Of a stretch of 64,000 nt of DNA, positions 1 to 9,076 are shown piece after piece; the stretch's first letter is position 1, and each line of letters opens with the position of its first letter. The stretch covers positions 1 through 64,000 of the forward strand of contig NZ_VWPY01000004.1 of assembly GCF_011839805.1 (NCBI RefSeq), in the 5' to 3' direction. Below the pieces are notes generated by a model that worked only from the letters and a program-made list of their open reading frames with translations, searched no databases and was not told where the DNA came from. The position numbers were made by a program, and so were the translations under genes. Source of the stretch: Kineococcus rubinsiae (GTDB taxonomy: Bacteria; Actinomycetota; Actinomycetes; Actinomycetales; Kineococcaceae).

Positions 1-1
1 G

Positions 2-973
2 GCCTGGACGGCCGTCGCGGCCGCCGCCGCGGTCGTGGTGGTCGGCGGGGGCGCCGGCTACGCGCTGACCCGCCCCGGCCCGGGCGACACCGTCCGGCTC
101 ACGGCCGCGAGCGCCGCGCCGAGCGCCGCCGCGTCCACGACCCCGCCCGCGAGCACGGCCCCCGCGCCCGCACCGTCGACCGCGGACCCGACCGCCGCCG
201 CGACGTCGACGGCGGCCGCGGCCCCCGCGACGTCGAGCCCGGCGAGCACCCCCGCCGCCCCCTCCGCGCTGCCCTCGGGCGCCGCCTCCGTGCCCGTCTA
301 CTGGCTCGGGGACGGCTCGGGGAAGCTGTTCCGGGAGTTCGTCAAGGCCCCCGGGGCGGGCGACGACGCGACCCGTGCGCTGCGCGCCATGCTCGCCGGG
401 GCGGCCACCGACCCCGACTACACGAGCCCCTGGAGCGCCGACGACGCCGCCCGCGTGACCTCGGTCGACGGGGTGCTCGTCGTGGACCTCGACGGCTCCG
501 TCGCGACCGGCACGCTCCCGGCGGCGCAGGCCGCGGCCGCCGTCCAGCAGCTCGTCCACACGGTCACCGCCGCGGCGGGCGAGGACCTGCCCGTCCGGAT
601 CCAGGTGGGCGCGGCCGCGGAGCCGACGCTGTTCGGGCACGCCGTGGCCGGGACGGTCTCCCGCGCCCCGCAGGCCGACGTCCAGGCGCCCGCCTGGATC
701 ACCTCGACGAGCACCGCGACGCCCGGGCAGGTCGTCGTGCAGGGCGTCGGGACGGGCTTCGAGGGCACGCTGCTCTGCACGGTCACCGACGCCTCGGGCG
801 CGGAGGTCGCCCGCGACGCGGTGCAGGCCGGGGCGAACGGCCGGTTCGCGGAGTTCACCGTCACCGTCCCGCTGCCGGCCGGGACCTACACGATCGCCGT
901 GCAGGCGCCGGACGAGTCCGGTGGCGAGGGGTCGGCTCCCGCGGCGGACACCAAGACGGTCACCGTCCGCTGA
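2..973 (+). CDS. GerMN/Gmad2-domain protein, N-terminus cut by window edge
   Basis: The frame is open from base 2, so the N-terminus lies outside the window; a GTG at 35 is only an internal codon. The visible part starts inside a hydrophobic segment (AWTAVAAAAAVVVVGG) that looks like a membrane anchor. An Ala/Pro/Thr/Ser-rich linker of about 75 residues follows, then a GerMN-like domain (starting near PVYWLGDGSGKLFREF) and a C-terminal immunoglobulin-like Gmad2 domain (TSTATPGQVVVQGVGTGFEG). Actinobacterial proteins of this type are surface or anti-sigma-associated proteins of unknown function; despite the name they have no link to sporulation here. The 3' end overlaps the convergent MpaB-like gene by 14 bp. 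Confidence 0.8.
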   Translation, partial: AWTAVAAAAAVVVVGGGAGYALTRPGPGDTVRLTAASAAPSAAASTTPPASTAPAPAPSTADPTAAATSTAAAAPATSSPASTPAAPSALPSGAASVPVYWLGDGSGKLFREFVKAPGAGDDATRALRAMLAGAATDPDYTSPWSADDAARVTSVDGVLVVDLDGSVATGTLPAAQAAAAVQQLVHTVTAAAGEDLPVRIQVGAAAEPTLFGHAVAGTVSRAPQADVQAPAWITSTSTATPGQVVVQGVGTGFEGTLLCTVTDASGAEVARDAVQAGANGRFAEFTVTVPLPAGTYTIAVQAPDESGGEGSAPAADTKTVTVR

Positions 974-1916
974 CGGCCGGGACCTCGGCAAGCCACGGGG
1001 GCGGCGGGGCCGTCCCGATCCGGTACCGGGCCGCGTCCTCCGACGGGCTGTAGGGCCCCAGCGCGACCTGGAGGCCGCGCAGCTGCCAGCGGGTGCGGGC
1101 CAGCACGGCCCGCTCCCGCAGGCCGCGGGCGTCGCGGCCCGGCAGGCCCGCCAGCGGCGCGATGGTCGGCGACAGCAGCAGACCGCCCGCGGCGGAGAGG
1201 CCGGAGTAGAAGAGCTGCTCGGTGCGCCCCAGGCCCGTCGGGGCGGCGAGGAAGCGCAGCAGGTGCCCGGGGACGGGCTCGAGGTCCGGGCCGAGCTCCG
1301 CGAGCGCCTCCGCGAGCCCCCCGCGCGAGGACGGCAGGTCCGTCGCCCCCAGCGCCTCGGCGCTGCGGGCCCACTCGGCGACGTAGGTGTCGGCCCAGCG
1401 CGGCCCGAAGCGGCGCGACAGGTCGCGACCGACCTCGGTCTGCGCCGCGAGGAACGCGTCGGTGAAGGCCAGGTGCACCCAGCGCAGCAGCCGCGGGTCG
1501 GACGCCGCGTAGGCGCGGCCCCGCTCGTCGGTGCCCCGCACGCGCGTGTGCATGCCGCGCACCCGGGCCGCCTCGCGCTCGGCGAGCTGCGCCGAGCCGA
1601 AGGTGGACACGACGAGCCAGCGGGCCGTGCCCGCCAGGCGCGCCCACGGGTCCTGCTGGTAGCTGGAGTGGCGCTGCACGCCCGCGAGCGCCAGCGGGTG
1701 CGCCCCCTGCCCGAGCAGGGCGACGACCCCGCCGACGAGCGTCGACAGGTCGCCGTGGACCCGCCACACCACGCCGTCGGGCTCGAACCAGCCCGGCCCT
1801 TCGCCGACGAGCGCGATGTCGCGGACCCAGTCCGGAGCCCCCGTCGGGTCGCCGGAGACGCGCGCGCGGAAGCCGCTGCGCACGCGCTCGGCGACCCCGC
1901 CCGCCGGGCGGCTCAC
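960..1916 (-). CDS. Oxygenase MpaB family protein (DUF2236)
   Basis: This 318-residue protein matches the DUF2236/MpaB family, named for a fungal mycophenolic acid oxygenase. Typical features are the FSTFGSAQLAEREAARVRGMH-like region with its conserved His, and HLAFTDAFLAAQ. Relatives bind a b-type heme, and the bacterial members are largely uncharacterised, so no substrate can be named. It starts at GTG, 25 bp after dnaJ and on the same strand, so it may be read through from hrcA-dnaJ. Its end overlaps the convergent GerMN gene. Confidence 0.8.
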   Translation of the reverse strand: MSRPAGGVAERVRSGFRARVSGDPTGAPDWVRDIALVGEGPGWFEPDGVVWRVHGDLSTLVGGVVALLGQGAHPLALAGVQRHSSYQQDPWARLAGTARWLVVSTFGSAQLAEREAARVRGMHTRVRGTDERGRAYAASDPRLLRWVHLAFTDAFLAAQTEVGRDLSRRFGPRWADTYVAEWARSAEALGATDLPSSRGGLAEALAELGPDLEPVPGHLLRFLAAPTGLGRTEQLFYSGLSAAGGLLLSPTIAPLAGLPGRDARGLRERAVLARTRWQLRGLQVALGPYSPSEDAARYRIGTAPPPPWLAEVPAVSGR

Positions 1917-1941
1917 CGGTGCCCGTTCCGACGAGGCCCGC

Positions 1942-3060
1942 TCACCGGTCGCGGAAGCGGCCGCGCAGCTTGGAGAACACGCCCTGGTGGGCGGGCGACA
2001 GCTTGCCCGCCGGCTTCACCTCGCCGCGCAGCTCCGCGAGGCGCCGCAGCAGCTCCTCCTGCTCCTCGTCGAGGTCGCGCGGCGTGGCGACGTCGAGGGT
2101 GACGACGAGGTCGCCGCGGCCCGTGGCCCGCAGGTGCTCGGCGCCCTTGTCCCGCAGCGTCACCGTCTCCCCCGCCTGCGCGCCGGCGCGCACGTCGACG
2201 TCCTCGAGGCCGTCGAGGGTCTCCAGCGGGATGGACGCGCCGAGCGCGGCCGCCGTCATCGGCACCTCGAGCGTGCAGTGCAGGTCGTCGCCGTTGCGGG
2301 TGAAGACCGGGTGCGGGCGCTCGTGGATCTCGACGTACAGGTCGCCGGGCGGGCCCCCGCCCGTGCCGACCTCGCCCTGCGAGGCCAGCTGGATGCGGGT
2401 GCCCGTGTCGACGCCCGCGGGGATGCGGATGGTCAGGGGGCGGCGGGCGCGCACGCGGCCCTCGCCCGAGCACTCCAGGCACGGCGAGGGCAGGACGGTG
2501 CCGAAGCCCTGGCAGGAGGGGCACGGCTGCGTGGTCATCACCTGGCCGAGCAGGGAGCGCACGACGCGCTGCACCTGGCCCTGGCCGTGGCAGATGTCGC
2601 ACGTCGCGGGGCTGGTGCCGGGCTGGCAGCACGAGCCCTTGCACGTCGGGCACAGCACGGCCGTGTCGACCTGGATGGAGCGCTCCCCGCCGAACGCGGC
2701 CTCGGCGAGGTCGATGTCGACGCGGATCAGCGCGTCCTGGCCGCGCTGGGTGCGGCTGGCCGGCCCGCGGCCGCCACCCTGCCCGCCCTGGCCGAAGAAC
2801 GCGTCCATGATGTCGCTGAAGCCGAAGCCCTGGCCGAAGCCGGCGCCGCCCTGCTGGCCGCCGCCGCGGTCGTAGCTGGCGCGCTTGTCGGGGTTGGACA
2901 GCGTGTCGTAGGCCTGCGAGACCTCCTTGAACTGCTCACCCGCCGCGGGGTCGTCGGTCACGTCGGGGTGGAGCTTGCGCGCGAGCTTGCGGTACGCGCG
3001 CTTGATGTCCTCCGCCGAGGCGTCCCTGCTGACGCCGAGGACGTCGTAGTAGTCGCTCAC
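1942..3060 (-). CDS. dnaJ: Molecular chaperone DnaJ (DnaJ2 type)
   Basis: Co-chaperone of DnaK (Hsp40), 372 residues. The N-terminal J domain (residues about 4-68) carries the HPD tripeptide in [10 protein letters not shown] Gly/Phe-rich linker ([20 protein letters not shown]) follows. Next is the zinc-binding domain with four CxxCxG-type repeats: [24 protein letters not shown] and CLECSGEG. Two substrate-binding beta domains complete it. It lies directly downstream of hrcA (55-bp gap) and probably shares the CIRCE-controlled promoter; actinobacteria usually have a second dnaJ with dnaK-grpE elsewhere. Start is GTG, with AAGGAG upstream. Confidence 0.95.
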   Translation of the reverse strand: MSDYYDVLGVSRDASAEDIKRAYRKLARKLHPDVTDDPAAGEQFKEVSQAYDTLSNPDKRASYDRGGGQQGGAGFGQGFGFSDIMDAFFGQGGQGGGRGPASRTQRGQDALIRVDIDLAEAAFGGERSIQVDTAVLCPTCKGSCCQPGTSPATCDICHGQGQVQRVVRSLLGQVMTTQPCPSCQGFGTVLPSPCLECSGEGRVRARRPLTIRIPAGVDTGTRIQLASQGEVGTGGGPPGDLYVEIHERPHPVFTRNGDDLHCTLEVPMTAAALGASIPLETLDGLEDVDVRAGAQAGETVTLRDKGAEHLRATGRGDLVVTLDVATPRDLDEEQEELLRRLAELRGEVKPAGKLSPAHQGVFSKLRGRFRDR

Positions 3061-3115
3061 AGGACGCTCAGGTCTCCTTGTCGGGTCGGGTGCTGGCCGG
3101 GGTGTCGCGGCGCCG

Positions 3116-4156
3116 TCACGAGGACAGGATCCGCGAGACGTAGCGGGACACGGCGCCGACGGCGGCCATGGTGGTCGGGTAGTCCATGCGGGTCGGGCCG
3201 AGGACGCCCAGGCGGGCGAGGACCTCGCCGTCGCCGTAGCCGGTGGTGACCACGGAGGTCTCGGCCAGGCCCAGGTGCAGGTTCTCCGCGCCGATGCGCA
3301 CGCTGAGGGTGCCCCGGCCGGCCGCCGGGTCCTCGGTCATCTCCTGGACCAGGCGCAGCAGGACGACGTGCTCCTCCAGCGCCTCCAGCACGGTGCCCAG
3401 GGAGGCGGAGAGGTCGGCGCCCGAGCGCACGAGGTTGGCGGTGCCGGCGATGACGACCTTCTCCTCCAGCCCCGCCGTGAGGCAGTCCCCGAGCGCCGCG
3501 ACGATCTCCGCGACGACGGCCTGGTCGGCCTGGGGGGTGACCTGCACGACGTCGGTGAGGCTGTCGCGCGCCTCGCCCAGGCGGTGGCCGGCGAGGGCGC
3601 TGTTGAGCCGGGTGCGCAGCACGGCCAGGGCGGTCGTCAGCGACTCGGTGTCGACGGCGGAGCGCACGTCGATGACGCGCTGCTCCACGCGCCCGGTGTC
3701 GGTGATGAGCACGAGCAGGGCGCTGCGGCCGCCGACGGGCACGAGCTCCACGTGGCGGACCGCGGCCCGCGACAGCGACGGGTACTGCACGACGGCCGCC
3801 TGGCGCGTGATCTGCGCGAGCAGGCGGACGGTGCGGTCGACGACGTCGTCGAGGTCGACGGCCCCGTCGAGGAAGGTCTGGATGGCGCGCCGCTCCGCCG
3901 CGGACATGGGCTTCACGGCCGCGAGGCGGTCGACGAACAGGCGGTAGCCCTTGTCGGTGGGGATCCGCCCGGCGCTGGTGTGGGGCTGGGTGATGTAGCC
4001 CTCCTCCTCCAGCACCGCCATGTCGTTGCGGATCGTCGCGGGCGAGACGCCCAGCTGGTGGCGCTCCACGAGGGCCTTGGACCCGACCGGCTCGTGGCTG
4101 GAGACGTAGTCCTCGACGATGGCGCGCAGCACCGAGAGCCTGCGGTCGTCGCTCAT
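3116..4156 (-). CDS. hrcA: Heat-inducible transcription repressor HrcA
   Basis: Repressor of class I heat-shock genes that binds CIRCE. The N-terminal winged helix is clear ([18 protein letters not shown], then [19 protein letters not shown] and [15 protein letters not shown]). The HrcA C-terminal domain follows. I chose the ATG giving MSDDRRLSV (346 residues) because it has GAGAGG upstream; a start 30 bp earlier is possible but would run towards the operator. A CIRCE inverted repeat lies 25 bp upstream, so the gene is predicted to be autoregulated together with dnaJ. Confidence 0.95.
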   Translation of the reverse strand: MSDDRRLSVLRAIVEDYVSSHEPVGSKALVERHQLGVSPATIRNDMAVLEEEGYITQPHTSAGRIPTDKGYRLFVDRLAAVKPMSAAERRAIQTFLDGAVDLDDVVDRTVRLLAQITRQAAVVQYPSLSRAAVRHVELVPVGGRSALLVLITDTGRVEQRVIDVRSAVDTESLTTALAVLRTRLNSALAGHRLGEARDSLTDVVQVTPQADQAVVAEIVAALGDCLTAGLEEKVVIAGTANLVRSGADLSASLGTVLEALEEHVVLLRLVQEMTEDPAAGRGTLSVRIGAENLHLGLAETSVVTTGYGDGEVLARLGVLGPTRMDYPTTMAAVGAVSRYVSRILSS

Positions 4157-4180
4157 CCGTCTGCCCCTCTCCGCCACTGC

Positions 4181-4205
4181 TGGCACTCCGCCGGACCGAG
4201 TGCCA
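4181..4205 (-). promoter_or_regulatory. CIRCE operator of hrcA-dnaJ
   Basis: Perfect inverted repeat TGGCACTC-N9-GAGTGCCA, the CIRCE architecture (consensus TTAGCACTC-N9-GAGTGCTAA). On the minus strand a TAGACT -10-like box (4206-4211) abuts it directly, so bound HrcA would cover the transcription start. It is 25 bp upstream of the hrcA ATG. Confidence 0.93.
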
Positions 4206-4279
4206 AGTCTAGGTCAGGCCGCGGGAGCGCGCTGCGCAGCCACCCGGCGCGGCACCCCCGGAGGCCTCCGGGCCGCGGC

Positions 4280-4285
4280 TAGCGT
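4280..4285 (+). promoter_or_regulatory. -10 box (TAGCGT) of the DUF3097 gene, probably leaderless
   Basis: TAGCGT ends 6 nt before the GTG at 4292, and no Shine-Dalgarno is present. This spacing is typical of leaderless actinobacterial mRNAs. Confidence 0.55.
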
Positions 4286-4291
4286 TCCGGC

Positions 4292-5149
4292 GTGAGCTCG
4301 AGCGACCGCTACGGCACCGACGTCCTGTCCAGCGACCCGCACCCGAAGCGGCCCACCTCGCGGGAGCTGCCGGCCACCACCGGCCTGGTCGTGGAGGACG
4401 TGGAGACCGGCTGGGTCGGCGCGGTCGTGCGGGTGGAGAAGAGCGGCGGCGTGCACGTCGTCGTCCTGGAGGACGCGAAGGCGAAGCGGCGCACGTTCCC
4501 CCTCGGCCCGGGCTTCTGGGTCGACGGGCAGCCCGTCCGGCTCACCGCCCCCCGCGCCGCGGCCCCGCCGGCCGCGCCCACGCGGACCGCCAGCGGGTCC
4601 GTCGCCGTGGCCGGGGCGGCGGCCCGCACGGCCCGCGCCTCCCGGATCCTCGTCGAGGGCCGCCACGACGCCGAGCTCGTCGAGCGGGTCTGGGGCGACG
4701 ACCTGCGCGTGGAGGGCGTCGTCGTCGAGCTGCTCGACGGCGTGGACGACCTGGACGCGGCCGTGCGCTCCTTCGCGCCCCGCCCCGGCCGGCGCATCGG
4801 CGTGCTCGTCGACCACCTCGTGCCCGGCAGCAAGGAGTCGCGCATCGTCGCGGGCGTCACGAAGGACCCGCACGTCCTCGTCGTCGGTCACCCCTTCATC
4901 GACGTGTGGCAGGGCGTGCGCCCGCAGCGCCTCGGCTGGCAGCGGTGGCCGAGCATCCCCCGCGGGCAGGACTGGAAGCACGGCATCCTCGCCGAGCTGG
5001 GCTGGGCGCACGCCACGCAGGCCGACGTCGCGCACGGCTGGAAGCGCATCCTCGGCACGGTCCGCAGCTACGCCGACCTCGAGCCCGCCCTCTTGGGGCG
5101 CGTGGAGGAGCTGATCGACTTCGTGACAGCCGACGCACGCGACTCCTGA
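4292..5149 (+). CDS. DUF3097 family protein
   Basis: A 285-residue protein of the actinobacterial DUF3097 family, whose function is unknown. The N-terminal 90 residues include a conserved stretch around GPGFWVDGQPVRL. A Pro/Ala linker follows, then a Toprim-like region: ILVEGRHDAELVERVWGDDLR carries the glutamate motif, and IGVLVDHLVPGSKESRI fits the Asp motif. This resembles the Toprim fold of primases and topoisomerases, so a nucleic-acid role is possible but unproven. It is transcribed divergently from hrcA. Confidence 0.85.
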   Translation: MSSSDRYGTDVLSSDPHPKRPTSRELPATTGLVVEDVETGWVGAVVRVEKSGGVHVVVLEDAKAKRRTFPLGPGFWVDGQPVRLTAPRAAAPPAAPTRTASGSVAVAGAAARTARASRILVEGRHDAELVERVWGDDLRVEGVVVELLDGVDDLDAAVRSFAPRPGRRIGVLVDHLVPGSKESRIVAGVTKDPHVLVVGHPFIDVWQGVRPQRLGWQRWPSIPRGQDWKHGILAELGWAHATQADVAHGWKRILGTVRSYADLEPALLGRVEELIDFVTADARDS

Positions 5150-5241
5150 CGGAGGCGGGCGTCCGACGCCGGACGGAGGACACGGCGGGCCCGCGGCTGG
5201 GAGAGTCGGAGGCGTCCCACCCCGTCTCCAGGAGGTTCCCC

Positions 5242-5808
5242 GTGAGCGAGCAGCCGCAGCAGCCGTCCGGCCCGTCCCAGCCGCCGTACGGCCAGCCCAC
5301 CGGGCCGCAGGGGTACGGGCCGCGGGGCTACGGCCAGCAGGAGCACGGGCAGCAGGAGTACGGCCAGCAGGAGTACGGCCAGCAGAGGTACGGGCAGCCG
5401 CAGCAGCAGCCCTACGGCGGCCCCCAGCCCTACGGCCGGCCGCTGTCCGTGCAGGACGAGCGGACCTGGGGCCTCGTCGGGCACCTGTCCTGGCTCGCCG
5501 CGAGCATCGTGGGGCTGCCGTTCGTCGGGCCGCTCGTCGTCTTCCTGGTGTTCAAGGACCGCAGCCGGTTCGTGCGCGAGCACGCGGCGGAGTCGCTGAA
5601 CATGAACATCTCGCTCATCGCCTACTCGTTCGCGCTGTCCATCGCGTTCACGATCATCGGGATCGTCACCCTCGGCGTGGGCTTCCTGCTCTTCTACCTG
5701 CTGTTCCTGCCGGCCCTCGCCGCGCTGGTGTTCTCCATCCTGGGGGCGATCGCCGCGAGCCAGGGCCGCGCGTACCGCTACCCGCTGATCTTCCGCCTGG
5801 TGCGCTGA
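5242..5808 (+). CDS. DUF4870 membrane protein with Tyr/Gln-rich repeat tail
   Basis: 188 residues starting at GTG with AGGAGG 7 nt upstream. The first 60 residues are low-complexity, with several imperfect copies of a YGQQE/YGQP unit rich in Gly, Gln, Tyr and Pro. A DUF4870 domain follows (about 70-188): TWGLVGHLSWLAASIVGLPF, then FKDRSRFVREHAAESLNMNI and two further membrane helices. Members are small integral membrane proteins of unknown function. The repeat tail faces the cytoplasm in a simple topology model and varies between relatives. It converges on mutM, with 15 bp between the two stops. Confidence 0.85.
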   Translation: MSEQPQQPSGPSQPPYGQPTGPQGYGPRGYGQQEHGQQEYGQQEYGQQRYGQPQQQPYGGPQPYGRPLSVQDERTWGLVGHLSWLAASIVGLPFVGPLVVFLVFKDRSRFVREHAAESLNMNISLIAYSFALSIAFTIIGIVTLGVGFLLFYLLFLPALAALVFSILGAIAASQGRAYRYPLIFRLVR

Positions 5809-5823
5809 CGCGCACCGCCACGC

Positions 5824-6750
5824 TCAGAGGTGGGCGTTGCGCGGGCGCGGCTGGCAGCGCGGGCAGGAGAACGACGAGCGGTTCATGAAGGCGTCGCGCC
5901 GGATCGGGGTGCCGCAGCGCGGGCACGGCCGGTCCTCCCGGCCGTAGGCGGCCAGCGACCGGTCGAAGTAGCCGCTCGCGCCGTTCACGTCGACGTAGAG
6001 GGAGTCGAAGCTCGTGCCGCCGGCCTCCAGGGCCGCGGCCATGACGTCGCGCAGGGCCGAGAGCACCTGCAGCGCAGCGGCGGCGGGCAGCGTCTTCGTG
6101 GGCCGCGCGTAGTGCAGCTGCGCCCGCCACAGGGCCTCGTCGGCGTAGATGTTGCCGACGCCGGAGACGAGGGTCTGGTCCAGCAGCGCCCGCTTCAGCC
6201 CCGTGGTGCGCTGCCGCAGCCGCCGCGCGAACCCCGCGTCGTCGAAGGACGGGTCGAGCGGGTCGCGGGCGATGTGCGCGACCGAGGCGGGCAGGAACGC
6301 ACCCCACGACGCCTCGGGGTGCTCACCGCGGCCGCCGGGGCCGCCGTCGGCCACGGGCACCAGCGGCACCACGGACACGCCGCCGAAGGTGCGCTGGTCG
6401 ACGAAGCGCAGCTGGGGGCCGTCGTCGGCGAAGCGCCACCGTGCCCGCAGGTGCTTCTCGTCCGGGGCGTCGTCGCCCTCGACGAGCAGCTGCCCGCTCA
6501 TCCCGAGGTGGACCAGCAGGGCGTCGCTCGCGGTCCCGGAGGCGTCGGCCAGCGGCATCCACAGGTACTTGCCGCGCCGGACCGCGTCGGCGACGACCAC
6601 GCCCGTCGAGCGGGCCAGGGCGTCGGCGGGACCGGCGACGTGGCGGCGCGTGACCCGCGGGTGCAGGAACTCCGCCTCGCGCACCGGGCGGCCGACGACG
6701 TGCGCGGCGAGGCCGCGCCGCACGACCTCGACCTCCGGCAGCTCCGGCAC
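5824..6750 (-). CDS. mutM: Formamidopyrimidine-DNA glycosylase (Fpg/MutM)
   Basis: Base-excision repair enzyme that removes 8-oxoguanine and formamidopyrimidines and nicks the abasic site by beta,delta-elimination. The N-terminus [13 protein letters not shown] supplies the catalytic Pro2 and Glu3. A K in the early beta sheet and the H2TH region ([12 protein letters not shown]) are present. The C-terminal zinc finger is intact ([25 protein letters not shown], four Cys). Length 308, slightly above the usual 270-290. Start GTG, 2 bp after rnc, so the two genes are cotranscribed. Confidence 0.95.
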   Translation of the reverse strand: MPELPEVEVVRRGLAAHVVGRPVREAEFLHPRVTRRHVAGPADALARSTGVVVADAVRRGKYLWMPLADASGTASDALLVHLGMSGQLLVEGDDAPDEKHLRARWRFADDGPQLRFVDQRTFGGVSVVPLVPVADGGPGGRGEHPEASWGAFLPASVAHIARDPLDPSFDDAGFARRLRQRTTGLKRALLDQTLVSGVGNIYADEALWRAQLHYARPTKTLPAAAALQVLSALRDVMAAALEAGGTSFDSLYVDVNGASGYFDRSLAAYGREDRPCPRCGTPIRRDAFMNRSSFSCPRCQPRPRNAHL

Positions 6751-6752
6751 GC

Positions 6753-7505
6753 TCAGGCCCGGTCGGGAGCGGGGGGTCCCGGGACGCGGGTGGAGCGGGT
6801 GGCGGCCGCGGCCGTCGCGTCCTCCAGCGCCTGCACGGCGGCGGAAGCGGCCTTCTGCTCCGCCTCCTTCTTGCTGCGGCCCTCGCCGTGGCCCAGGACC
6901 GTGCCGCTGACCACGGCGTCGGCCGTGAACGACTTGGCGTGGTCGGGCCCCGAGGCGGTGATGTCGTAGGCGGGCACGCCGAGACCCGCGGCGGCCGTGG
7001 CCTCCTGCAGCGTCGTCTTCCAGTCGGTGCCCGCGCCGAGGCGCTCCGAGGAGTCCATCAGGGGGCCGACGAGGCGCAGGACGAGGTCCCGCGCGGCCTC
7101 CGTGCCGGCCGCGAGGTAGGCGGCGCCGAAGACGGCCTCGAGGGTGTCGGCCAGGATCGAGGACTTGTCCCGGCCGCCGGTCGTCTCCTCGCCCTTGCCG
7201 AGGCGGACGAAGGAGCCCAGCTCGAGCTCGCGCGCGATGTCCGCCAGGGCCCGCATGTTCACGACGGCCGCGCGCAGCTTCGCGAGCTTGCCCTCGGAGA
7301 CGTCGGGGTGGCGGTGGTAGAGGCTGTCGGTGACGACGAGCCCGAGCACGGAGTCCCCGAGGAACTCCAGGCGCTCGTTCGTCGGCAGACCGCCGTGCTC
7401 GTAGGCGTACGAGCGGTGCGTCAGGGCCTGGACGAGGAGCTCCTCGCCGATGCTGAGACCCAGAGCGACCTCCAGGCGGGCGACGACGGACGCGTCGTCA
7501 CCCAC
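6753..7505 (-). CDS. rnc: Ribonuclease III
   Basis: Double-strand-specific endoribonuclease acting in rRNA and mRNA processing. The signature [13 protein letters not shown] includes the metal-binding Glu and Asp. A second acidic cluster follows ([12 protein letters not shown]), then a C-terminal dsRNA-binding domain ([20 protein letters not shown] to [12 protein letters not shown]). I placed the start at GTG 7505 (250 residues), the only ordinary start codon near the domain edge. A CTG at 7541 overlapping the rpmF stop (CTGA) would add 12 residues and fits the coupled style of this operon, so the N-terminus is uncertain. Confidence 0.9.
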   Translation of the reverse strand: MGDDASVVARLEVALGLSIGEELLVQALTHRSYAYEHGGLPTNERLEFLGDSVLGLVVTDSLYHRHPDVSEGKLAKLRAAVVNMRALADIARELELGSFVRLGKGEETTGGRDKSSILADTLEAVFGAAYLAAGTEAARDLVLRLVGPLMDSSERLGAGTDWKTTLQEATAAAGLGVPAYDITASGPDHAKSFTADAVVSGTVLGHGEGRSKKEAEQKAASAAVQALEDATAAAATRSTRVPGPPAPDRA

Positions 7506-7537
7506 CGGGAGGCCGCCGGCGAGCTTCTCGGACAGGC

Positions 7538-7741
7538 TCAGAGGTCCTTGACCTTGCGGCCCTTGTACTCCAGGTACAGCGGGGTGCCGGCGGAGTCGGT
7601 GACGACCCGGGCCTGGTGGGGGCGCGAGTACGCGACCTGGCCGCGCTCCAGCGTGGTGGTCAGCGTCGTCTCCGCCGCCTTCCACTGCGACCGGCGCGAA
7701 CGCGTGTTGCTGCGGGACATCTTCCGCTTCGGGACGGCCAC
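7538..7741 (-). CDS. rpmF: 50S ribosomal protein L32
   Basis: 67 residues starting [20 protein letters not shown], the standard L32 N-terminus. There are no cysteines, so this is the zinc-independent (C-) form, unlike the L28 in this window. Start GTG, only 2 bp after the DUF177 gene. That pairing (DUF177-rpmF) is conserved widely in bacteria. Confidence 0.95.
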   Translation of the reverse strand: MAVPKRKMSRSNTRSRRSQWKAAETTLTTTLERGQVAYSRPHQARVVTDSAGTPLYLEYKGRKVKDL

Positions 7742-7743
7742 GG

Positions 7744-8337
7744 TCAGCTCTTCTCTCTCGACTCGGACGGGGTGTCGCCGGACCGCTGGTCGCCCAGCAG
7801 GTCCTGCAGGGCGGCCCAGCGCGGGTCCGCCGGTTCTTCGCGGGCCGGGGTCTGCTCGGAGACCCCGATCTCGTAGTCCTGCTGGCAGGGACCGTCGCAC
7901 TCGGGCTGGAACGGCAGCTCCAGCACGATCGCGTCGCGCACGGTCGGCTCCAGGTCCACCAGCTCGCCGGGGGCGACCTCGCGGACCTCGTCCTCGTCGT
8001 CGGCGACCTCGGCGGGAGTCTTGCCCGGGTAGGCGAAGAGCTCCTGCACGTCGACCACGACGTCCTGCTCCACGGGGGTGAGGCAGCGCGAGCACTCCCC
8101 CACCGCGACGCCGCTGACGGTGCCCGAGACCAGCACGCCCTCCATGACGGCCTCCATGCGGAGGTCGAGCACGAGGTCGCTGCCCTCGGGGACGCCGATC
8201 ACGGCGATGCCCAGCTCTGCGGGCGCAGGCACCGTGAGCTTCAGCGGGCGCATCGACCCGGGACGCCGCCCCAGCTCGTGCGTGGACAGCACCAGCGGAG
8301 CGTTCGGGTCGAGACGACCCTCCTGCACCTTCACCAC
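7744..8337 (-). CDS. YceD/DUF177 family protein
   Basis: Upstream partner of rpmF. Members are linked to 23S rRNA or 50S biogenesis, but the exact biochemistry is not settled. The conserved core is [22 protein letters not shown], with a CxxC pair, and a second Cys pair lies in [14 protein letters not shown] chose GTG 8337 (197 residues, [14 protein letters not shown]) because AGGAGG lies 8 nt before it; the frame stays open a further 49 codons upstream without homology. A TACCCT box at 8454-8459 could be its promoter, giving a leader of roughly 110 nt. Confidence 0.88.
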   Translation of the reverse strand: MVKVQEGRLDPNAPLVLSTHELGRRPGSMRPLKLTVPAPAELGIAVIGVPEGSDLVLDLRMEAVMEGVLVSGTVSGVAVGECSRCLTPVEQDVVVDVQELFAYPGKTPAEVADDEDEVREVAPGELVDLEPTVRDAIVLELPFQPECDGPCQQDYEIGVSEQTPAREEPADPRWAALQDLLGDQRSGDTPSESREKS

Positions 8338-8453
8338 TGCTCCGACCTCCTGGGACCACGTGCACTGCTCGCACCACACGGCCCCGCCGCTCGTGGTCGC
8401 CGCCACTGCCCCGGGGGGAGTGGCACCGCTCACCAGCGTCGAGGCCGGTGCCC

Positions 8454-8459
8454 AGGGTA
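8454..8459 (-). promoter_or_regulatory. Possible -10 box (TACCCT) for DUF177-rpmF-rnc-mutM
   Basis: TACCCT on the minus strand with TTGGGG about 19 bp upstream (8479-8484). It is the best promoter-like pair in the 192-bp gap before the DUF177 gene. Confidence 0.35.
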
Positions 8460-8493
8460 GCCGAGCACCGGCCCAGTTCCCCAATCGCGGGTC

Positions 8494-8525
8494 GTCCCCG
8501 CGCGGGGGACGCCCCCGCGGGCGTC
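8494..8525 (-). terminator. Overlapping GC-rich hairpins after the coiled-coil gene
   Basis: Two mutually exclusive stems: GTCCCC-N5-GGGGAC (8494-8510) and GACGCCC-N4-GGGCGTC (8508-8525). They sit just past the stop of the gene ending at 8530. There is no U-tract, so terminator activity is uncertain. Confidence 0.35.
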
Positions 8526-8529
8526 GGTG

Positions 8530-9072
8530 TCAGCCGGCGGCGGTGTCCCCGGCGGGCGCGTCGGCGTCCGGGCGCGGGGCGCGGTGGGCGCCGCGGTCGG
8601 CGTCCGGGGAGGCGTCGGGGTCCCCCGGGCTGCGGACCTTGAGGCGGTCGCGGCCGCGGCGGGCCTGCTGCTGCAGCCGCTCGAGCTCCTCCTCGAAGTC
8701 GCCCAGCTTGGCGTCGCACCACGCGTCGGCGTCGGTGCGCAGCCGCTGCGCCTCCTCGCGGGCCGTGGCCACGATGTGGTCGGCGCGCTCGCGCGCCGCC
8801 CGCGTCACGGCCTGGGCGTCGGTGAGCTCCTCCGCGCGCGTGCGGGCTTCTGCGAGGACGTGCTCCGCCTGCTCCTGCGCGGCCCCCAGGACCTCGTCGC
8901 GCTGCGCGAGGACGTCGCCGGCCTGCTGGACCTCCGCGGGCAGCAGCCGCCGCACCTCGGCGACCAGGCGCAGCACGGCCTCGCGGTCCACCACCACCGA
9001 GGACGACAGCGGCACGGCGCGCGCCCCCGACACCAGGGCGGCGAGCTCGCCGAGCTTCTCGTGCACCTCCAC
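8530..9072 (-). CDS. Coiled-coil protein, DivIVA/ATP-synthase-b-like
   Basis: 180 residues. After a short N-terminal region (ALVSGARAVPLSSSVVVDR), residues about 30-140 are a charged coiled coil rich in Ala, Glu and Arg. The C-terminal 40 residues are Asp/Pro/Ala-rich and probably disordered. Similar short proteins next to coaD in actinobacteria are often annotated as DivIVA-like cell-division proteins, but the classic DivIVA N-terminal motif is not evident. It may be a polar scaffold; function unknown. It lies 4 bp after coaD in the same operon. Confidence 0.75.
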   Translation of the reverse strand: MEVHEKLGELAALVSGARAVPLSSSVVVDREAVLRLVAEVRRLLPAEVQQAGDVLAQRDEVLGAAQEQAEHVLAEARTRAEELTDAQAVTRAARERADHIVATAREEAQRLRTDADAWCDAKLGDFEEELERLQQQARRGRDRLKVRSPGDPDASPDADRGAHRAPRPDADAPAGDTAAG

Positions 9073-9076
9073 GGGA

